This document shows positions 51,348 through 60,152 of a stretch of 64,000 nucleotides of DNA, piece after piece; positions within the stretch are counted from its first letter, which is position 1, and each line of letters begins with the position of its first letter. Below the pieces are notes generated by a model that was not told the DNA's origin, searched no databases, and saw only the letters and a list, made by a program, of their open reading frames with translations. The stretch lies in NCBI RefSeq assembly GCF_011765625.1, contig NZ_CP050313.1, positions 864,501 through 928,500 on the forward strand. The letters run 5' to 3'. Both the position numbers and the translations under genes were made by a program. This DNA is from Shewanella aestuarii (GTDB lineage Bacteria > Pseudomonadota > Gammaproteobacteria > Enterobacterales > Shewanellaceae).

Positions 51348-51719
51348 TTATTCTTCTGTTTCTGGTTGAATAAGCATTGCGAGCTCACGGTTGAGTAACT
51401 CTGCATCGCCAAGGTTAAGCTCAATTATTCGTCTGAGATGGCTGATACTTTCAACATCGATGTGTAAACAGCGTAGTCCAAGATGTTCAGTGGTTATATG
51501 GACGATTTCTGTAGCCATGATTAATTCAATATCTGAATCAGACAATATAAATTCTAAGGTGATTTCATTGTGAAGCTGAGGTTCAAAATTTTCAGGTAAC
51601 TGGACTAATGCCCCGTTAATGCTTAAATCCAAAATTGTCGTGCGCCAAGTTGACTGATCTTTTACCAAATAAGCATTAGCATCAAATAAAATTCGGGAAA
51701 ACTTTCGTCTCTCATCCAT
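51348..51719 (-). CDS. Single-domain PilZ protein
   Basis: A 123-residue PilZ protein from ATG 51719, chosen because AAGGA lies 7 nt upstream; an in-frame start at 51770 adds 17 residues. The c-di-GMP motifs are RRKFSR (RxxxR) at the N-terminus and DLSINGA (DxSxxG) about 30 residues later, as in known c-di-GMP binders. The C-terminal 40 residues are Leu/Glu-rich and helical. It is convergent with radA. The partner protein is unknown. Confidence 0.88.
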   Translation of the reverse strand: MDERRKFSRILFDANAYLVKDQSTWRTTILDLSINGALVQLPENFEPQLHNEITLEFILSDSDIELIMATEIVHITTEHLGLRCLHIDVESISHLRRIIELNLGDAELLNRELAMLIQPETEE

Positions 51720-51921
51720 CTTTAAGTCCTTATTCTCAACATTCTCACCATTTAGCATACGATATAACACTCATTAATACCGAATTTATTCTATTAGTGT
51801 GATAAACAATTATTTAAAGCTACCACAGCCACTTTGTTTCAATGACATACGAGTTTTTATTTTAATTTGTTATTTTGCTGCCAATGATTATTGTTATATT
51901 AACAACATGAATTTTATTGAT

Positions 51922-51944
51922 AAAAAAAGGAACCCGCAGGTTCC
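51922..51944 (-). terminator. Terminator after the YjiH-family gene (minus strand)
   Basis: On the minus strand, GGAACC-TGCG-GGTTCC is followed by TTTTTTT; it lies 28 bp past the stop of the YjiH-family gene. Confidence 0.85.
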
Positions 51945-51971
51945 ATTTTGGCATTGAATAGATTTGGCGGA

Positions 51972-53330
51972 CTAAATGATAAGATGTCCCATTAACGCAA
52001 TGATAGGCAGAGTAACCAATGTGCGTAGAATGAAAATCATAAATAGTTCGAAAAAGTTCACTGGAATTTTACTGCCAATTAATAGTGCGCCGACTTCACT
52101 CATGTAAATGAGCTGAGTCACTGATAGAGCTGCAATGACAAATCGAGTTAAATCTGATTCTATTGAACTGGCCAAAATAGACGGAATAAACATATCAGCA
52201 AAGCCAACCACGATGGTTTTAGAGGCTTGTGTCGCTTCAGGAATTTGCAGCAACTCTAATAGTGGAATAAATGGCATGCCTAAGTAATCAAAGATTGGCG
52301 TATGTTCTGCAAGGATCAGGGCTATTGTGCCAATTGCCATGACCACTGGAATAATACCAAAAATCATATCAACAACGTTTTTAACACCATCTAATAAAAC
52401 ATGTTTTGCACTGGTAACTTTTGATGCACGAGTTAGAGCTTGATGATATCCCCATGACAGTACACCATGTTCTTTGGGGATTGTTTCATCATCAGCATGA
52501 CGTGGTGTGTCATCAATATAAGTATCTTTTTTCCAACACAGTGGCGGTAACTTAGGAACGATAATTGCCGCCATAAATCCGGCGAAACAAACAGTTAGAT
52601 AAAATGGTACAAACAAGTGTTCAAGTTTAACCTGTGAAATAACTACTAAACTAAATGTAATTGATACTGCAGAGAAAGTAGTACCGATAACGGCAGCTTC
52701 TCTTTGGGTATAAAAGCGGGTTTCATATTGTTTGTTGGTCATTAAAATACCAACGCTACCGTCACCTAACCAAGAGGCCATACAATCAATGGCGCTTCGT
52801 CCAGGGAGGTTAAAGATAGGGCGCATAATTTTAGTTAACATGGTGCCGAAAAACTCAAGTAAACCAAAATTAAGTAATAAAGGTAACAACATGCCTGCAA
52901 AGATAAATACCGAAAATAAAACCGGTAATAAATCGTTATAAACTAACCCTCCCGTATCACCAGAGTGGATTGCTTCTGGTCCAATTTGAAAGCAGGTTAA
53001 CACGATAAAAATAGCACCGACAATTCGCATCGCTAACCAAAATGGTGTTACAAGCAGTAGGTTGCGTAAAAAGTGATTTTTACGAACAAATTCAGGTCGA
53101 AGTACGGTTGCCAATATTGATATTATGGCCATAAAGACCACAATGGCGGTCACTATCAATTGTATACTGCCACCTAAATAGGCTTGCAATGCTTTAGAGA
53201 CAATTGCAATTGGAATGGTTAGGCCATCAGATGTTGCTACTGGTGTGATAAAAAGTAGCAAACCTAATAAAGATGGGATTAAAAAGGTCAATATTGTTTT
53301 GAGATTATGTATTGGTTTTGGTTGGTTCAC
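51972..53330 (-). CDS. YjiH-family membrane transporter (nucleoside recognition/gate domain)
   Basis: A 452-residue polytopic membrane protein with about ten hydrophobic segments. It matches the YjiH family, which contains the nucleoside-recognition gate domain: GRSAIDCMASWLGDGSVGILMTNKQYE in the middle and GFADMFIPSILAS followed by YMSEVGALLIGSKIPV near the end. The substrate is not established. GTG 53330 is preceded by AAGGT. It is a single-gene unit transcribed leftwards out of a long AT-rich gap. A link to the nupC-deo nucleoside genes 8 kb away is possible but unproven. Confidence 0.85.
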   Translation of the reverse strand: MNQPKPIHNLKTILTFLIPSLLGLLLFITPVATSDGLTIPIAIVSKALQAYLGGSIQLIVTAIVVFMAIISILATVLRPEFVRKNHFLRNLLLVTPFWLAMRIVGAIFIVLTCFQIGPEAIHSGDTGGLVYNDLLPVLFSVFIFAGMLLPLLLNFGLLEFFGTMLTKIMRPIFNLPGRSAIDCMASWLGDGSVGILMTNKQYETRFYTQREAAVIGTTFSAVSITFSLVVISQVKLEHLFVPFYLTVCFAGFMAAIIVPKLPPLCWKKDTYIDDTPRHADDETIPKEHGVLSWGYHQALTRASKVTSAKHVLLDGVKNVVDMIFGIIPVVMAIGTIALILAEHTPIFDYLGMPFIPLLELLQIPEATQASKTIVVGFADMFIPSILASSIESDLTRFVIAALSVTQLIYMSEVGALLIGSKIPVNFFELFMIFILRTLVTLPIIALMGHLII

Positions 53331-53960
53331 TTTGTTTACCTTAATATATACCCATTACAGCTATGAATAAATTATCAAGCCTTGCTTTGCTAGAGCATTA
53401 TCGAAAGTCTGTTCATTCGGTTTGCGCTGCAAGGTTACCGTCTATCCACGTTTAAGTAAAACGATTCACTAAAACGAATAGTTATCGCATATTTTTGATT
53501 ATATATATTGTATAGCAAAAATTGAAAAACGCACTCAAAAATTCTATATAATCAAAAGGTTGTAAATATGTTTTGTGTATGTTTTGTGTTTGATTTTGTG
53601 ATGTTGCAATTTGTGTGTTGTTAAACAAGAGGTTTGATGCACTTTTTTAGTCAGGCTTTAAGTCAAATGGTTAACAATAAAGCTATTTTTTTATTGTTTT
53701 TTATTTTTTATGGATGAAAATGAATCGCTAGATTTGGAGTCTATCACGCAGTTTTGTATAGACAGTTACCGTAAACTCATAATGATGTTATGTGATTTAA
53801 AACGTCGTGAGGGTTAATTTAAAGCAAACCTGATGGTATAAAAATCATGGTAAGGCATGTGAGTTAAGCTCATTTTGCTAATATTTAGTTATTCAATAGT
53901 GTGAGCTGAGCACTAAAGATAAGATAGTTATGTCGATAAAAATTCACTTTAGTAGGTCTT
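53331..53960. promoter_or_regulatory. 630-bp AT-rich intergenic region with a perfect inverted repeat
   Basis: No recognised gene. A perfect 13-bp inverted repeat, TTTTGATTATATA (53493-53505) and TATATAATCAAAA (53545-53557), lies about 165-225 bp upstream of the YjiH-family start. A 35-codon frame (53710-53817, starting MDENESLDLES) is open but has no Shine-Dalgarno and no recognised relative. The rest is low-complexity T/A-rich sequence. It probably contains divergent promoters for the YjiH-family and DUF998-like genes. Confidence 0.45.
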
Positions 53961-54662
53961 ATGACAAAAAGAGATAGGATCAAGCAATTGGCTGTTCGCT
54001 TCGGCTTTTTAGGCTGTTTTGGCATTTTTATCGGTATTGCTTTAGCAAGTGGGCTGGATATTTCTGAGCATGCTTCAATGGGTTTTCTCCCTTTACACAA
54101 AAGCATAAGTGAGCTCGGTTACTATGGTCATGCCAATTTTGCTTTGGTCGTCAATGGTGGATTATTTTTTGGCAGTCTTTGTATTGCGCTATCGAGTTTG
54201 TTTGCTTTGCAGATCACATCAGGTTGGCTTAAATATCCTTTTTGGTTATTTTTAACGGCAAGTTTTATCGCACAAGCTGCAACAGGTCTATTTCCACTTA
54301 ATGTTTATCACTTACATGTTGGCGCATTAAGCTTTGCTATTTTATTTAGTTCAATAGCGAGCGTATTTTTTATTGTTTACGTGATGCAAATGAAGGGGCA
54401 GAGGTTGATGTTACCTTTGGTGTTAGCCATATGCTGCTTGTTGGTTAATTTGAGTATGTTTGCGCTACCCTATGCGGGAATAATTGCCAGTCCAACCCCC
54501 ACGATGACCTATATTGATTTAATTGCTGATTCAGCCACCATAGCGCCTAAACCTGCGCTATGGTGGCAATCATTACTTCAGTGGCTCAGTTGTTTTAGTT
54601 TAATCATCTGGGTAGTGTCTTTGCTTGGCTGGTTAAATAAAACGACTGAAGCACATCAATAA
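53961..54662 (+). CDS. DUF998-like integral membrane protein
   Basis: A 233-residue protein with six predicted membrane helices. The HKSISELGYYGHANF stretch after the first helix is the hallmark of DUF998 proteins (SxSELG), and FPLNVYHLHVGALSF in the middle also fits. Function is unknown. It is convergent with ubiV, 16 bp apart, with no clear terminator between them. Confidence 0.75.
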   Translation: MTKRDRIKQLAVRFGFLGCFGIFIGIALASGLDISEHASMGFLPLHKSISELGYYGHANFALVVNGGLFFGSLCIALSSLFALQITSGWLKYPFWLFLTASFIAQAATGLFPLNVYHLHVGALSFAILFSSIASVFFIVYVMQMKGQRLMLPLVLAICCLLVNLSMFALPYAGIIASPTPTMTYIDLIADSATIAPKPALWWQSLLQWLSCFSLIIWVVSLLGWLNKTTEAHQ

Positions 54663-54678
54663 GTTTTTGAATATATCG

Positions 54679-55551
54679 CTACTGTATTTCCATTCCTGGT
54701 TTTGAAAACCAGTATCCATTGCACTCGTTGGCGGTGTCATTTTCTGGCGGTATGCTTGCTAACTGAGTGAGATCTGATGCAGTGATTTGATTAATTAGTT
54801 CAATGTCGCTGATGCTAGAAGGCGATAAACGCCAATAATCCACGCCTATTTGTGCCATGACTGGAATTTGATCAATCAGATTCAACCTTGCGGCTGATTG
54901 AGTTTGAATGCCATTAAGTCTTAGTAAGGGCTGCGACTCTTGGGTTTGAGTCAATAACCCTTTGGGATATTGCTGGCAAACAATTTTACAGTCTAGTTTT
55001 GGCTGCTGGTGATGTTTAGCGGTAAAGCAGCGAGCTGAGTGTGCTAGCGGCATATATCCGTAACCAAACACTTCAGTTTCGAATGTTGGTTTATTGTCAC
55101 GTAGCACATTTTCTAGCCATTTTTGTGATAATTCATAAGGCATTACAAAACGTGTCATGCCAAGGTTGTGCATGAGGTCGATGCTAGAACGATTATATAA
55201 ATTAATCGCGGGGCCGCAAACAAATGGAACCTTTGCTTGTGAGGCAAGGTGCACCGCTGCCATATCATTGGCCTCAATGGCAAATTCACCATTATTGACC
55301 AATCGAGTGAGCTCGGTAATTTCAGATTGTGACTCAATCAAGGTCATACTGGATAAAAATACCTGCTTGCCTTTAGCTTTAAGCATGTGGGCTAGCTCAA
55401 GGTAATCATTAAATTTCAGCTCACGACGGCGACTACAAATTACTTCACCCAAATAGACACAATCAATCTTGGTTTCACTCATTGCTTGGTAATAGTCGAA
55501 TACGCTGGCTTTGTCCCAGCAATAGGTTAGTGGAGCGAGAGAATACTTCAT
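54679..55551 (-). CDS. ubiV: O2-independent ubiquinone hydroxylation protein UbiV (U32 family)
   Basis: A 290-residue U32-family protein. The four iron-sulfur ligands of UbiV are present: Cys39 (EVICSRRRE), Cys175 (SARCFTA), Cys188 and Cys192 (DCKIVCQQYP). With UbiU it forms a complex that hydroxylates ubiquinone precursors without O2. It starts 10 bp after ubiU and is its operon partner. Confidence 0.94.
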   Translation of the reverse strand: MKYSLAPLTYCWDKASVFDYYQAMSETKIDCVYLGEVICSRRRELKFNDYLELAHMLKAKGKQVFLSSMTLIESQSEITELTRLVNNGEFAIEANDMAAVHLASQAKVPFVCGPAINLYNRSSIDLMHNLGMTRFVMPYELSQKWLENVLRDNKPTFETEVFGYGYMPLAHSARCFTAKHHQQPKLDCKIVCQQYPKGLLTQTQESQPLLRLNGIQTQSAARLNLIDQIPVMAQIGVDYWRLSPSSISDIELINQITASDLTQLASIPPENDTANECNGYWFSKPGMEIQ

Positions 55552-55561
55552 GTGATATGCC

Positions 55562-56575
55562 TTATTGCCATTGACGCTCGTAAGCGCCTAAGGTGGTAAT
55601 TTGTCCTTCTGATACTTTATCTAATGCAGCATGCCATTGATGATTTTGAGCTAATTGCTGCACAAAGCTTTCTGGCGAACGTAAATAGGCATCAATGGCT
55701 TGGCGCCATACTTGTGTAACTTGAGTGACATAAGCTGGACTGCGCTGTCGACCTTCTATTTTTAATGAACGAATACCTGCGTTAGCGAGTTGTGGAATTA
55801 AACTCATGGTATTTAAGCTGGTGGGGGACTCCAGCATGTAATCGGCTGTCATATTCTCATTGGTTTGATAGCGTCCTTTACATACCACTGGGTAGCCAAG
55901 CTGTTCATTTTGGCTTGTGGTATCAATCAACACCTCATTTAATCGAGTCAATTTCTTGCTCCCCTGATCTTGCCAGCGCACATGATTAGCTGGTGAGCAA
56001 GAACCTCCGGTATTGGGAGATTGGCCTGTGACATAAGAGGATAAATGACAACGACCTTCAGCCATAATACACAAGCTACCAAATGCGAACACTTCAAGAT
56101 CGACCGGGCTGACTTTTGCTAAATCTCGCACTTGTTTAATTGATAACACCCGTGGCAATACTGCCCGTTCAATATTAAATTGCTGCTTATAAAATGATAG
56201 GGCAGCAACATTCGTTGCACTGGCTTGCACTGATAAATGCAATGGCAGGCTAGGGTAGTGACGACTGGCGTAATCAAGCAATGAAATATCGGCACAAATT
56301 ACAGCATCTAGGTGTAGATCAGCTGCAAGATCGATGGCTTCATACCAACGGCTTTCTTCACCGGGTTTGGGAAAAGTGTTTAGGGTAAGAAACAGCTTAC
56401 GATTCTGTTGCTTTGCTAGTTTGTTTGCTTGAGCCATTTGGCTGGGTGAAAAGTTAAGTCCAGCAAATGATCTGGCATTGGTATCATTTTTTAAGCCTAG
56501 GTAAACGGCATCTGCGCCAGCATTAAATGCCGCTTTTAGTGATGCAAGGTTGCCTGCAGGGCATAACAGTTCCAT
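55562..56575 (-). CDS. ubiU: O2-independent ubiquinone hydroxylation protein UbiU (U32 family)
   Basis: A 337-residue U32-family protein from ATG 56575 (MELLCPAGNL), the family start; the frame is open to 56749 but the extra residues are not conserved and would overlap ubiT. The 4Fe-4S ligands Cys169, Cys176, Cys193 and Cys232 are all present, in FGSLCIMAEGRC, GGSCSPA and VVCKGRY. It works with UbiV and UbiT in anaerobic ubiquinone synthesis. Divergent from ubiT, as in Escherichia coli. Confidence 0.95.
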   Translation of the reverse strand: MELLCPAGNLASLKAAFNAGADAVYLGLKNDTNARSFAGLNFSPSQMAQANKLAKQQNRKLFLTLNTFPKPGEESRWYEAIDLAADLHLDAVICADISLLDYASRHYPSLPLHLSVQASATNVAALSFYKQQFNIERAVLPRVLSIKQVRDLAKVSPVDLEVFAFGSLCIMAEGRCHLSSYVTGQSPNTGGSCSPANHVRWQDQGSKKLTRLNEVLIDTTSQNEQLGYPVVCKGRYQTNENMTADYMLESPTSLNTMSLIPQLANAGIRSLKIEGRQRSPAYVTQVTQVWRQAIDAYLRSPESFVQQLAQNHQWHAALDKVSEGQITTLGAYERQWQ

Positions 56576-56630
56576 TGATGGGGTCTCATTTTTTAAAAAT
56601 GTAGGCGAGTGTAAAAGTGATTCAATGAAT

Positions 56631-56644
56631 TTGATTTGATTTAA
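56631..56644. promoter_or_regulatory. Possible FNR-type site between ubiU and ubiT
   Basis: TTGATTTGATTTAA matches the FNR consensus TTGAT-N4-ATCAA perfectly in the left half and at three of five bases in the right half. The 141-bp divergent region is where an anaerobic regulator would be expected to act. Weak on sequence alone. Confidence 0.3.
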
Positions 56645-56716
56645 AACAGGTTTATGCCAATAAAAACTAGTTAAACTGGCTTGAATGATAGAGTCATTAT
56701 TCGGTAGGAAACAAAA

Positions 56717-57220
56717 GTGAGTGGATTTACTCAGCAATTTGCTGCACAAGTATTAAATTTTGCCCCTAAAGTAAGTAAGCAATCACTTGCTATGGTGCCT
56801 GACAAACTCAAGTTAGATTTACTGGCTAAATTACTCAACCTCATGTTGAAGCCGCAACTTGATGAATCAGAGTTGGATTTTTTGCAGGGCAAATGGGTTG
56901 AAATCAATGTGGCTGATATTGGTTTACGTTTTCAAATCAGTTTTGAGCAACAGCTTATTCTAAGTAACAAAGCCCAAGCCGATGTGACATTTACCGCCAA
57001 TGTGCCTGAGTTGCTTTTAGTTGCAGCGGTAAAAGAAGATCCTGATACGTTATTTTTTCAGCGTAAATTATTAATTGATGGCGATACTGAGTTAGGTTTA
57101 GAGGTAAAAAATTTATTGCTGAGTATTGAGCTTGACTCTTTACCTGCCGCAGCCAAGATAGCTATTGAAAAGTTAGCAGTTACTTTACAAACCTTGCAAC
57201 AGTACTCTCAATCTGCATAA
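56717..57220 (+). CDS. ubiT: O2-independent ubiquinone biosynthesis accessory factor UbiT (SCP2 domain)
   Basis: A 167-residue SCP2/sterol-carrier-like lipid-binding protein of the UbiT (YhbT) type. It has a helical N-terminus, then the beta-rich core with GKWVEINVADIGLRFQISFEQQ and DTLFFQRKLLIDGDTELGLEVKN, the latter block typical of UbiT. It probably presents quinone precursors to UbiU-UbiV. The start is GTG 56717, with TAGGAA 6 nt upstream. Divergent from ubiUV. Confidence 0.93.
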   Translation: MSGFTQQFAAQVLNFAPKVSKQSLAMVPDKLKLDLLAKLLNLMLKPQLDESELDFLQGKWVEINVADIGLRFQISFEQQLILSNKAQADVTFTANVPELLLVAAVKEDPDTLFFQRKLLIDGDTELGLEVKNLLLSIELDSLPAAAKIAIEKLAVTLQTLQQYSQSA

Positions 57221-57240
57221 GTTAGTCATTGATTAAACAT

Positions 57241-57270
57241 AAAAAAGGCGCTTAATATAGCGCCTTTTTG
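57241..57270 (+). terminator. Bidirectional terminator between ubiT and yfhL
   Basis: Stem AAAAAAGGCGC / GCGCCTTTTT with an 8-nt loop. The flanking A and T runs allow use from both converging genes. Confidence 0.9.
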
Positions 57271-57305
57271 TGGATTATTGAAACAAGCTTAATGATATCT
57301 TTTAG

Positions 57306-57566
<261 letters not shown>

Positions 57567-57577
57567 TTATTGCCTCA

Positions 57578-58966
57578 TTATCCTGCTTTGTGAGGATTGC
57601 GGGTATCCTGACCTTGTGGAAAATTACGCATTAAAATAGCTTTGTCGGTGTCCACTTGTGCAGGTAAAGCAAGGAAGACAAAATGCCCTGAACCTAAGCC
57701 TGCCTCAACACTTTCACCTTTGCGATTAACTAAGTTCTCGACGGTTAAAGTAAAATTGCCTTGAGGGGTCATAACTTCAACACTGTCACCCACGGAAAAC
57801 TTATTTTTTACGTCAATTTCAGCGAGACCTTGTTCATTACGTTTGCCGGTAAACTCGCCCACAAATTGTTGGGTATCGCTGATTGAGTAACCGTAGTCAT
57901 AGTTTTGATATTCATCATGAACATGGCGGCGTAAAAAGCCTTCGGTGTAACCACGATGAGCAAGCCCTTCTAGGTTATACATTAAAGTGCGATCAAAATC
58001 TTTACCAGCTGCGGCGTCTTCAATAGCTTGACGATAAAGTTGTGCAGTACGGGCAACATAATAGAATGATTTGGTACGGCCTTCGATTTTTAATGAATCA
58101 ATGCCCATTTTTGTTAAACGGTCAACATGCTGGATTGCACGTAAATCTTTTGAATTCATGATGTAAGTGCCATGCTCATCTTCATATGCTGGCATGTATT
58201 CACCTGGGCGCCCCGGTTCCTGTAGTAACACAACTTGGTCTGAAGGCTGACCTAAGCCCAAGGTTGGCGGAGTTTCTAACTGCACACCATGTTGGTCTAC
58301 AATACCTTGTGGATTTACTGCGATGATGTCACCGGTTTCAGTTTGCTTGGCTTCATGAACATCATATTTCCAACGACACGCATTGGTGCAAGTGCCTTGA
58401 TTAGGGTCGCGTTTATTGATGTAACCAGAGAGTAAGCAACGGCCAGAGTATGCCATGCATAATGCGCCATGGACAAACACTTCTAGTTCGATATCAGGGC
58501 AGCGTTGGCGAATTTCTTCAATTTCATCAAGTGATAACTCACGTGATAAAATAACTCGCTTAATTCCTTGTTGCTGCCAAAATTTTACCGATGCCCAGTT
58601 AATGGCATTAGCTTGGACTGACAAATGTACAACTTGATCTGGAAACGCTTCTCTCACCATCATAATAAGGCCAGGATCTGACATAATTAATGCATCGGGA
58701 TTCATGGCTACTACAGGTTCCATATCCTTAATGTATGTCTTTAACTTAGCGTTGTGAGGCGCGATATTACTGACCACATATAGCTTTTTACCTAGGCTAT
58801 GAGCCTCTTGAATACCACTGGCTAAGTTTTCCATTTTGAAGTCATTATTTCTTACCCGTAAACTGTAACGTGGTTGGCCTGCATAAACGGCGTCAGCGCC
58901 ATAGGCGAAGGCATAACGCATATTTTTCAGAGTTCCAGCAGGTGACAATAGCTCAGGTTTAAACAT
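57578..58966 (-). CDS. trhP: tRNA 5-hydroxyuridine synthesis protein TrhP (YegQ, U32 family)
   Basis: A 462-residue U32-family protein from ATG 58966 (MFKPELLSPAGTLKNMRYAFAYGADAVYAGQPRYSLR), the family start; the frame extends to 58999. The conserved Cys residues in FVHGALCMAYSGRC and NQGTCTNACRW fit an iron-sulfur site. TrhP is needed for prephenate-dependent hydroxylation of U34 in tRNAs. The C-terminal domain of about 80 residues is a beta-barrel extension. Operon partner of yfhL. Confidence 0.93.
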   Translation of the reverse strand: MFKPELLSPAGTLKNMRYAFAYGADAVYAGQPRYSLRVRNNDFKMENLASGIQEAHSLGKKLYVVSNIAPHNAKLKTYIKDMEPVVAMNPDALIMSDPGLIMMVREAFPDQVVHLSVQANAINWASVKFWQQQGIKRVILSRELSLDEIEEIRQRCPDIELEVFVHGALCMAYSGRCLLSGYINKRDPNQGTCTNACRWKYDVHEAKQTETGDIIAVNPQGIVDQHGVQLETPPTLGLGQPSDQVVLLQEPGRPGEYMPAYEDEHGTYIMNSKDLRAIQHVDRLTKMGIDSLKIEGRTKSFYYVARTAQLYRQAIEDAAAGKDFDRTLMYNLEGLAHRGYTEGFLRRHVHDEYQNYDYGYSISDTQQFVGEFTGKRNEQGLAEIDVKNKFSVGDSVEVMTPQGNFTLTVENLVNRKGESVEAGLGSGHFVFLALPAQVDTDKAILMRNFPQGQDTRNPHKAG

Positions 58967-59214
58967 AATTACTCTCAATATAGCTTGAAAAGCGCACAAA
59001 TTGCGGGGTCGCGATTTTACTTGAGTTTATGATGCGCTGCAAACTTAACCCAAGTTTTTGTGAGCAGCGAAGCGTAAATAAATTTAACTATAAGTATGGT
59101 TATTTTTGCATGATTGTCATAAAAATATGACTGATTTGATTCACTTGACTCGCTTTAAACCGGCAATTAGGTATACAATCTTTGGCTATAAATTTTCATT
59201 TTTCTGGAGACAAG

Positions 59215-60057
59215 ATGTCTACTGAACATCAGCTATTGGTCAGCTTATTAAAAAAACTAAAAGACGATGCGTTAGTCTTACCTACATTGCCTGAAGTGGC
59301 TATGCGAGTTCAAGAAGTGGTTGCGCGTCCTGACTCTAGCTTGAAACAAGTGGGCGATATCATTGGACAAGATGCTGCAATTTCTGCCCGTATTATTAAG
59401 GTTGCTAACAGTGTTTTGTATTCCCGCGGTAACAAAGCTGAAAACATTAGTGCGGCAGTGAATCGTATTGGCTTAATTCAAATTAAATCAATTACCACTT
59501 CGGTTGCAATGGAGCAATTATTTATCTCTACCAATGAAATGGTGTGGGAAGTGATGGATGAAGTATGGAAAACCTCGATTGAAGTCACCGCATCGGCTTG
59601 CGCCATGCTGGATATTTATAACAAGCGTAACCCATCTAAAAAACTGGATCGTGAAACATTAACCTTAGCTGGTTTGGTACATAATATTGGTGCTCTACCA
59701 GTATTATCTGAAGCTGAGATCCACCCAGAGCTGTTTACCAGTATCGAACAATTACGTGGTCTTGTGCGTAAAATGCAAGGCCCAATTGGTCGAGCTGTGT
59801 TGAAAAGCTGGGATTTTGCCCCTGAAGTTATGGAAGTGGTTGAGCGTTGGGCTGATTTACATTACCTACCTGAAAGAGTGACTTATCTTGATTTTATTCG
59901 CTCTGCTGCGTTTTATACCGGTGAGTTACGTGCTGGTGAGGAATTAGAGCAGCGCTTAGATGTATTTGCAAAACGCGGCTTACCTGTCACACCGGAAGAC
60001 TTAGGCAGTGATGAGTTCTCGGAGATTTATCATTCAATTATGCAAAGCTACGAGTAA
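59215..60057 (+). CDS. HDOD-domain protein
   Basis: A 280-residue protein with an HDOD (HD-related output) domain: LPTLPEVAMRVQEVVARPDSSLKQVGDIIGQDAAISARIIKVANS at the start and LAGLVHNIGALPVL in the middle. The catalytic HD pair of true phosphohydrolases is absent, as usual for HDOD. CTGGAGA lies before ATG 59215; a frame opening at 59182 adds non-conserved residues. HDOD proteins serve in signalling, sometimes with c-di-GMP circuits; an EAL gene follows. The target is unknown. Confidence 0.9.
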   Translation: MSTEHQLLVSLLKKLKDDALVLPTLPEVAMRVQEVVARPDSSLKQVGDIIGQDAAISARIIKVANSVLYSRGNKAENISAAVNRIGLIQIKSITTSVAMEQLFISTNEMVWEVMDEVWKTSIEVTASACAMLDIYNKRNPSKKLDRETLTLAGLVHNIGALPVLSEAEIHPELFTSIEQLRGLVRKMQGPIGRAVLKSWDFAPEVMEVVERWADLHYLPERVTYLDFIRSAAFYTGELRAGEELEQRLDVFAKRGLPVTPEDLGSDEFSEIYHSIMQSYE

Positions 60058-60078
60058 CCTGTTATCAATAGAATAATG

Positions 60079-60121
60079 AGCACTTTTGATTGTTGCCATT
60101 GACCACAAAAGTGCTTATTTT
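60079..60121 (+). terminator. Terminator after the HDOD gene
   Basis: Stem AGCACTTTTG / CAAAAGTGCT with a 17-nt loop, followed by TATTTTC. Confidence 0.65.
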
Positions 60122-60152
60122 CATGCAATGAAGGTAGAGTTATCAACACTAT

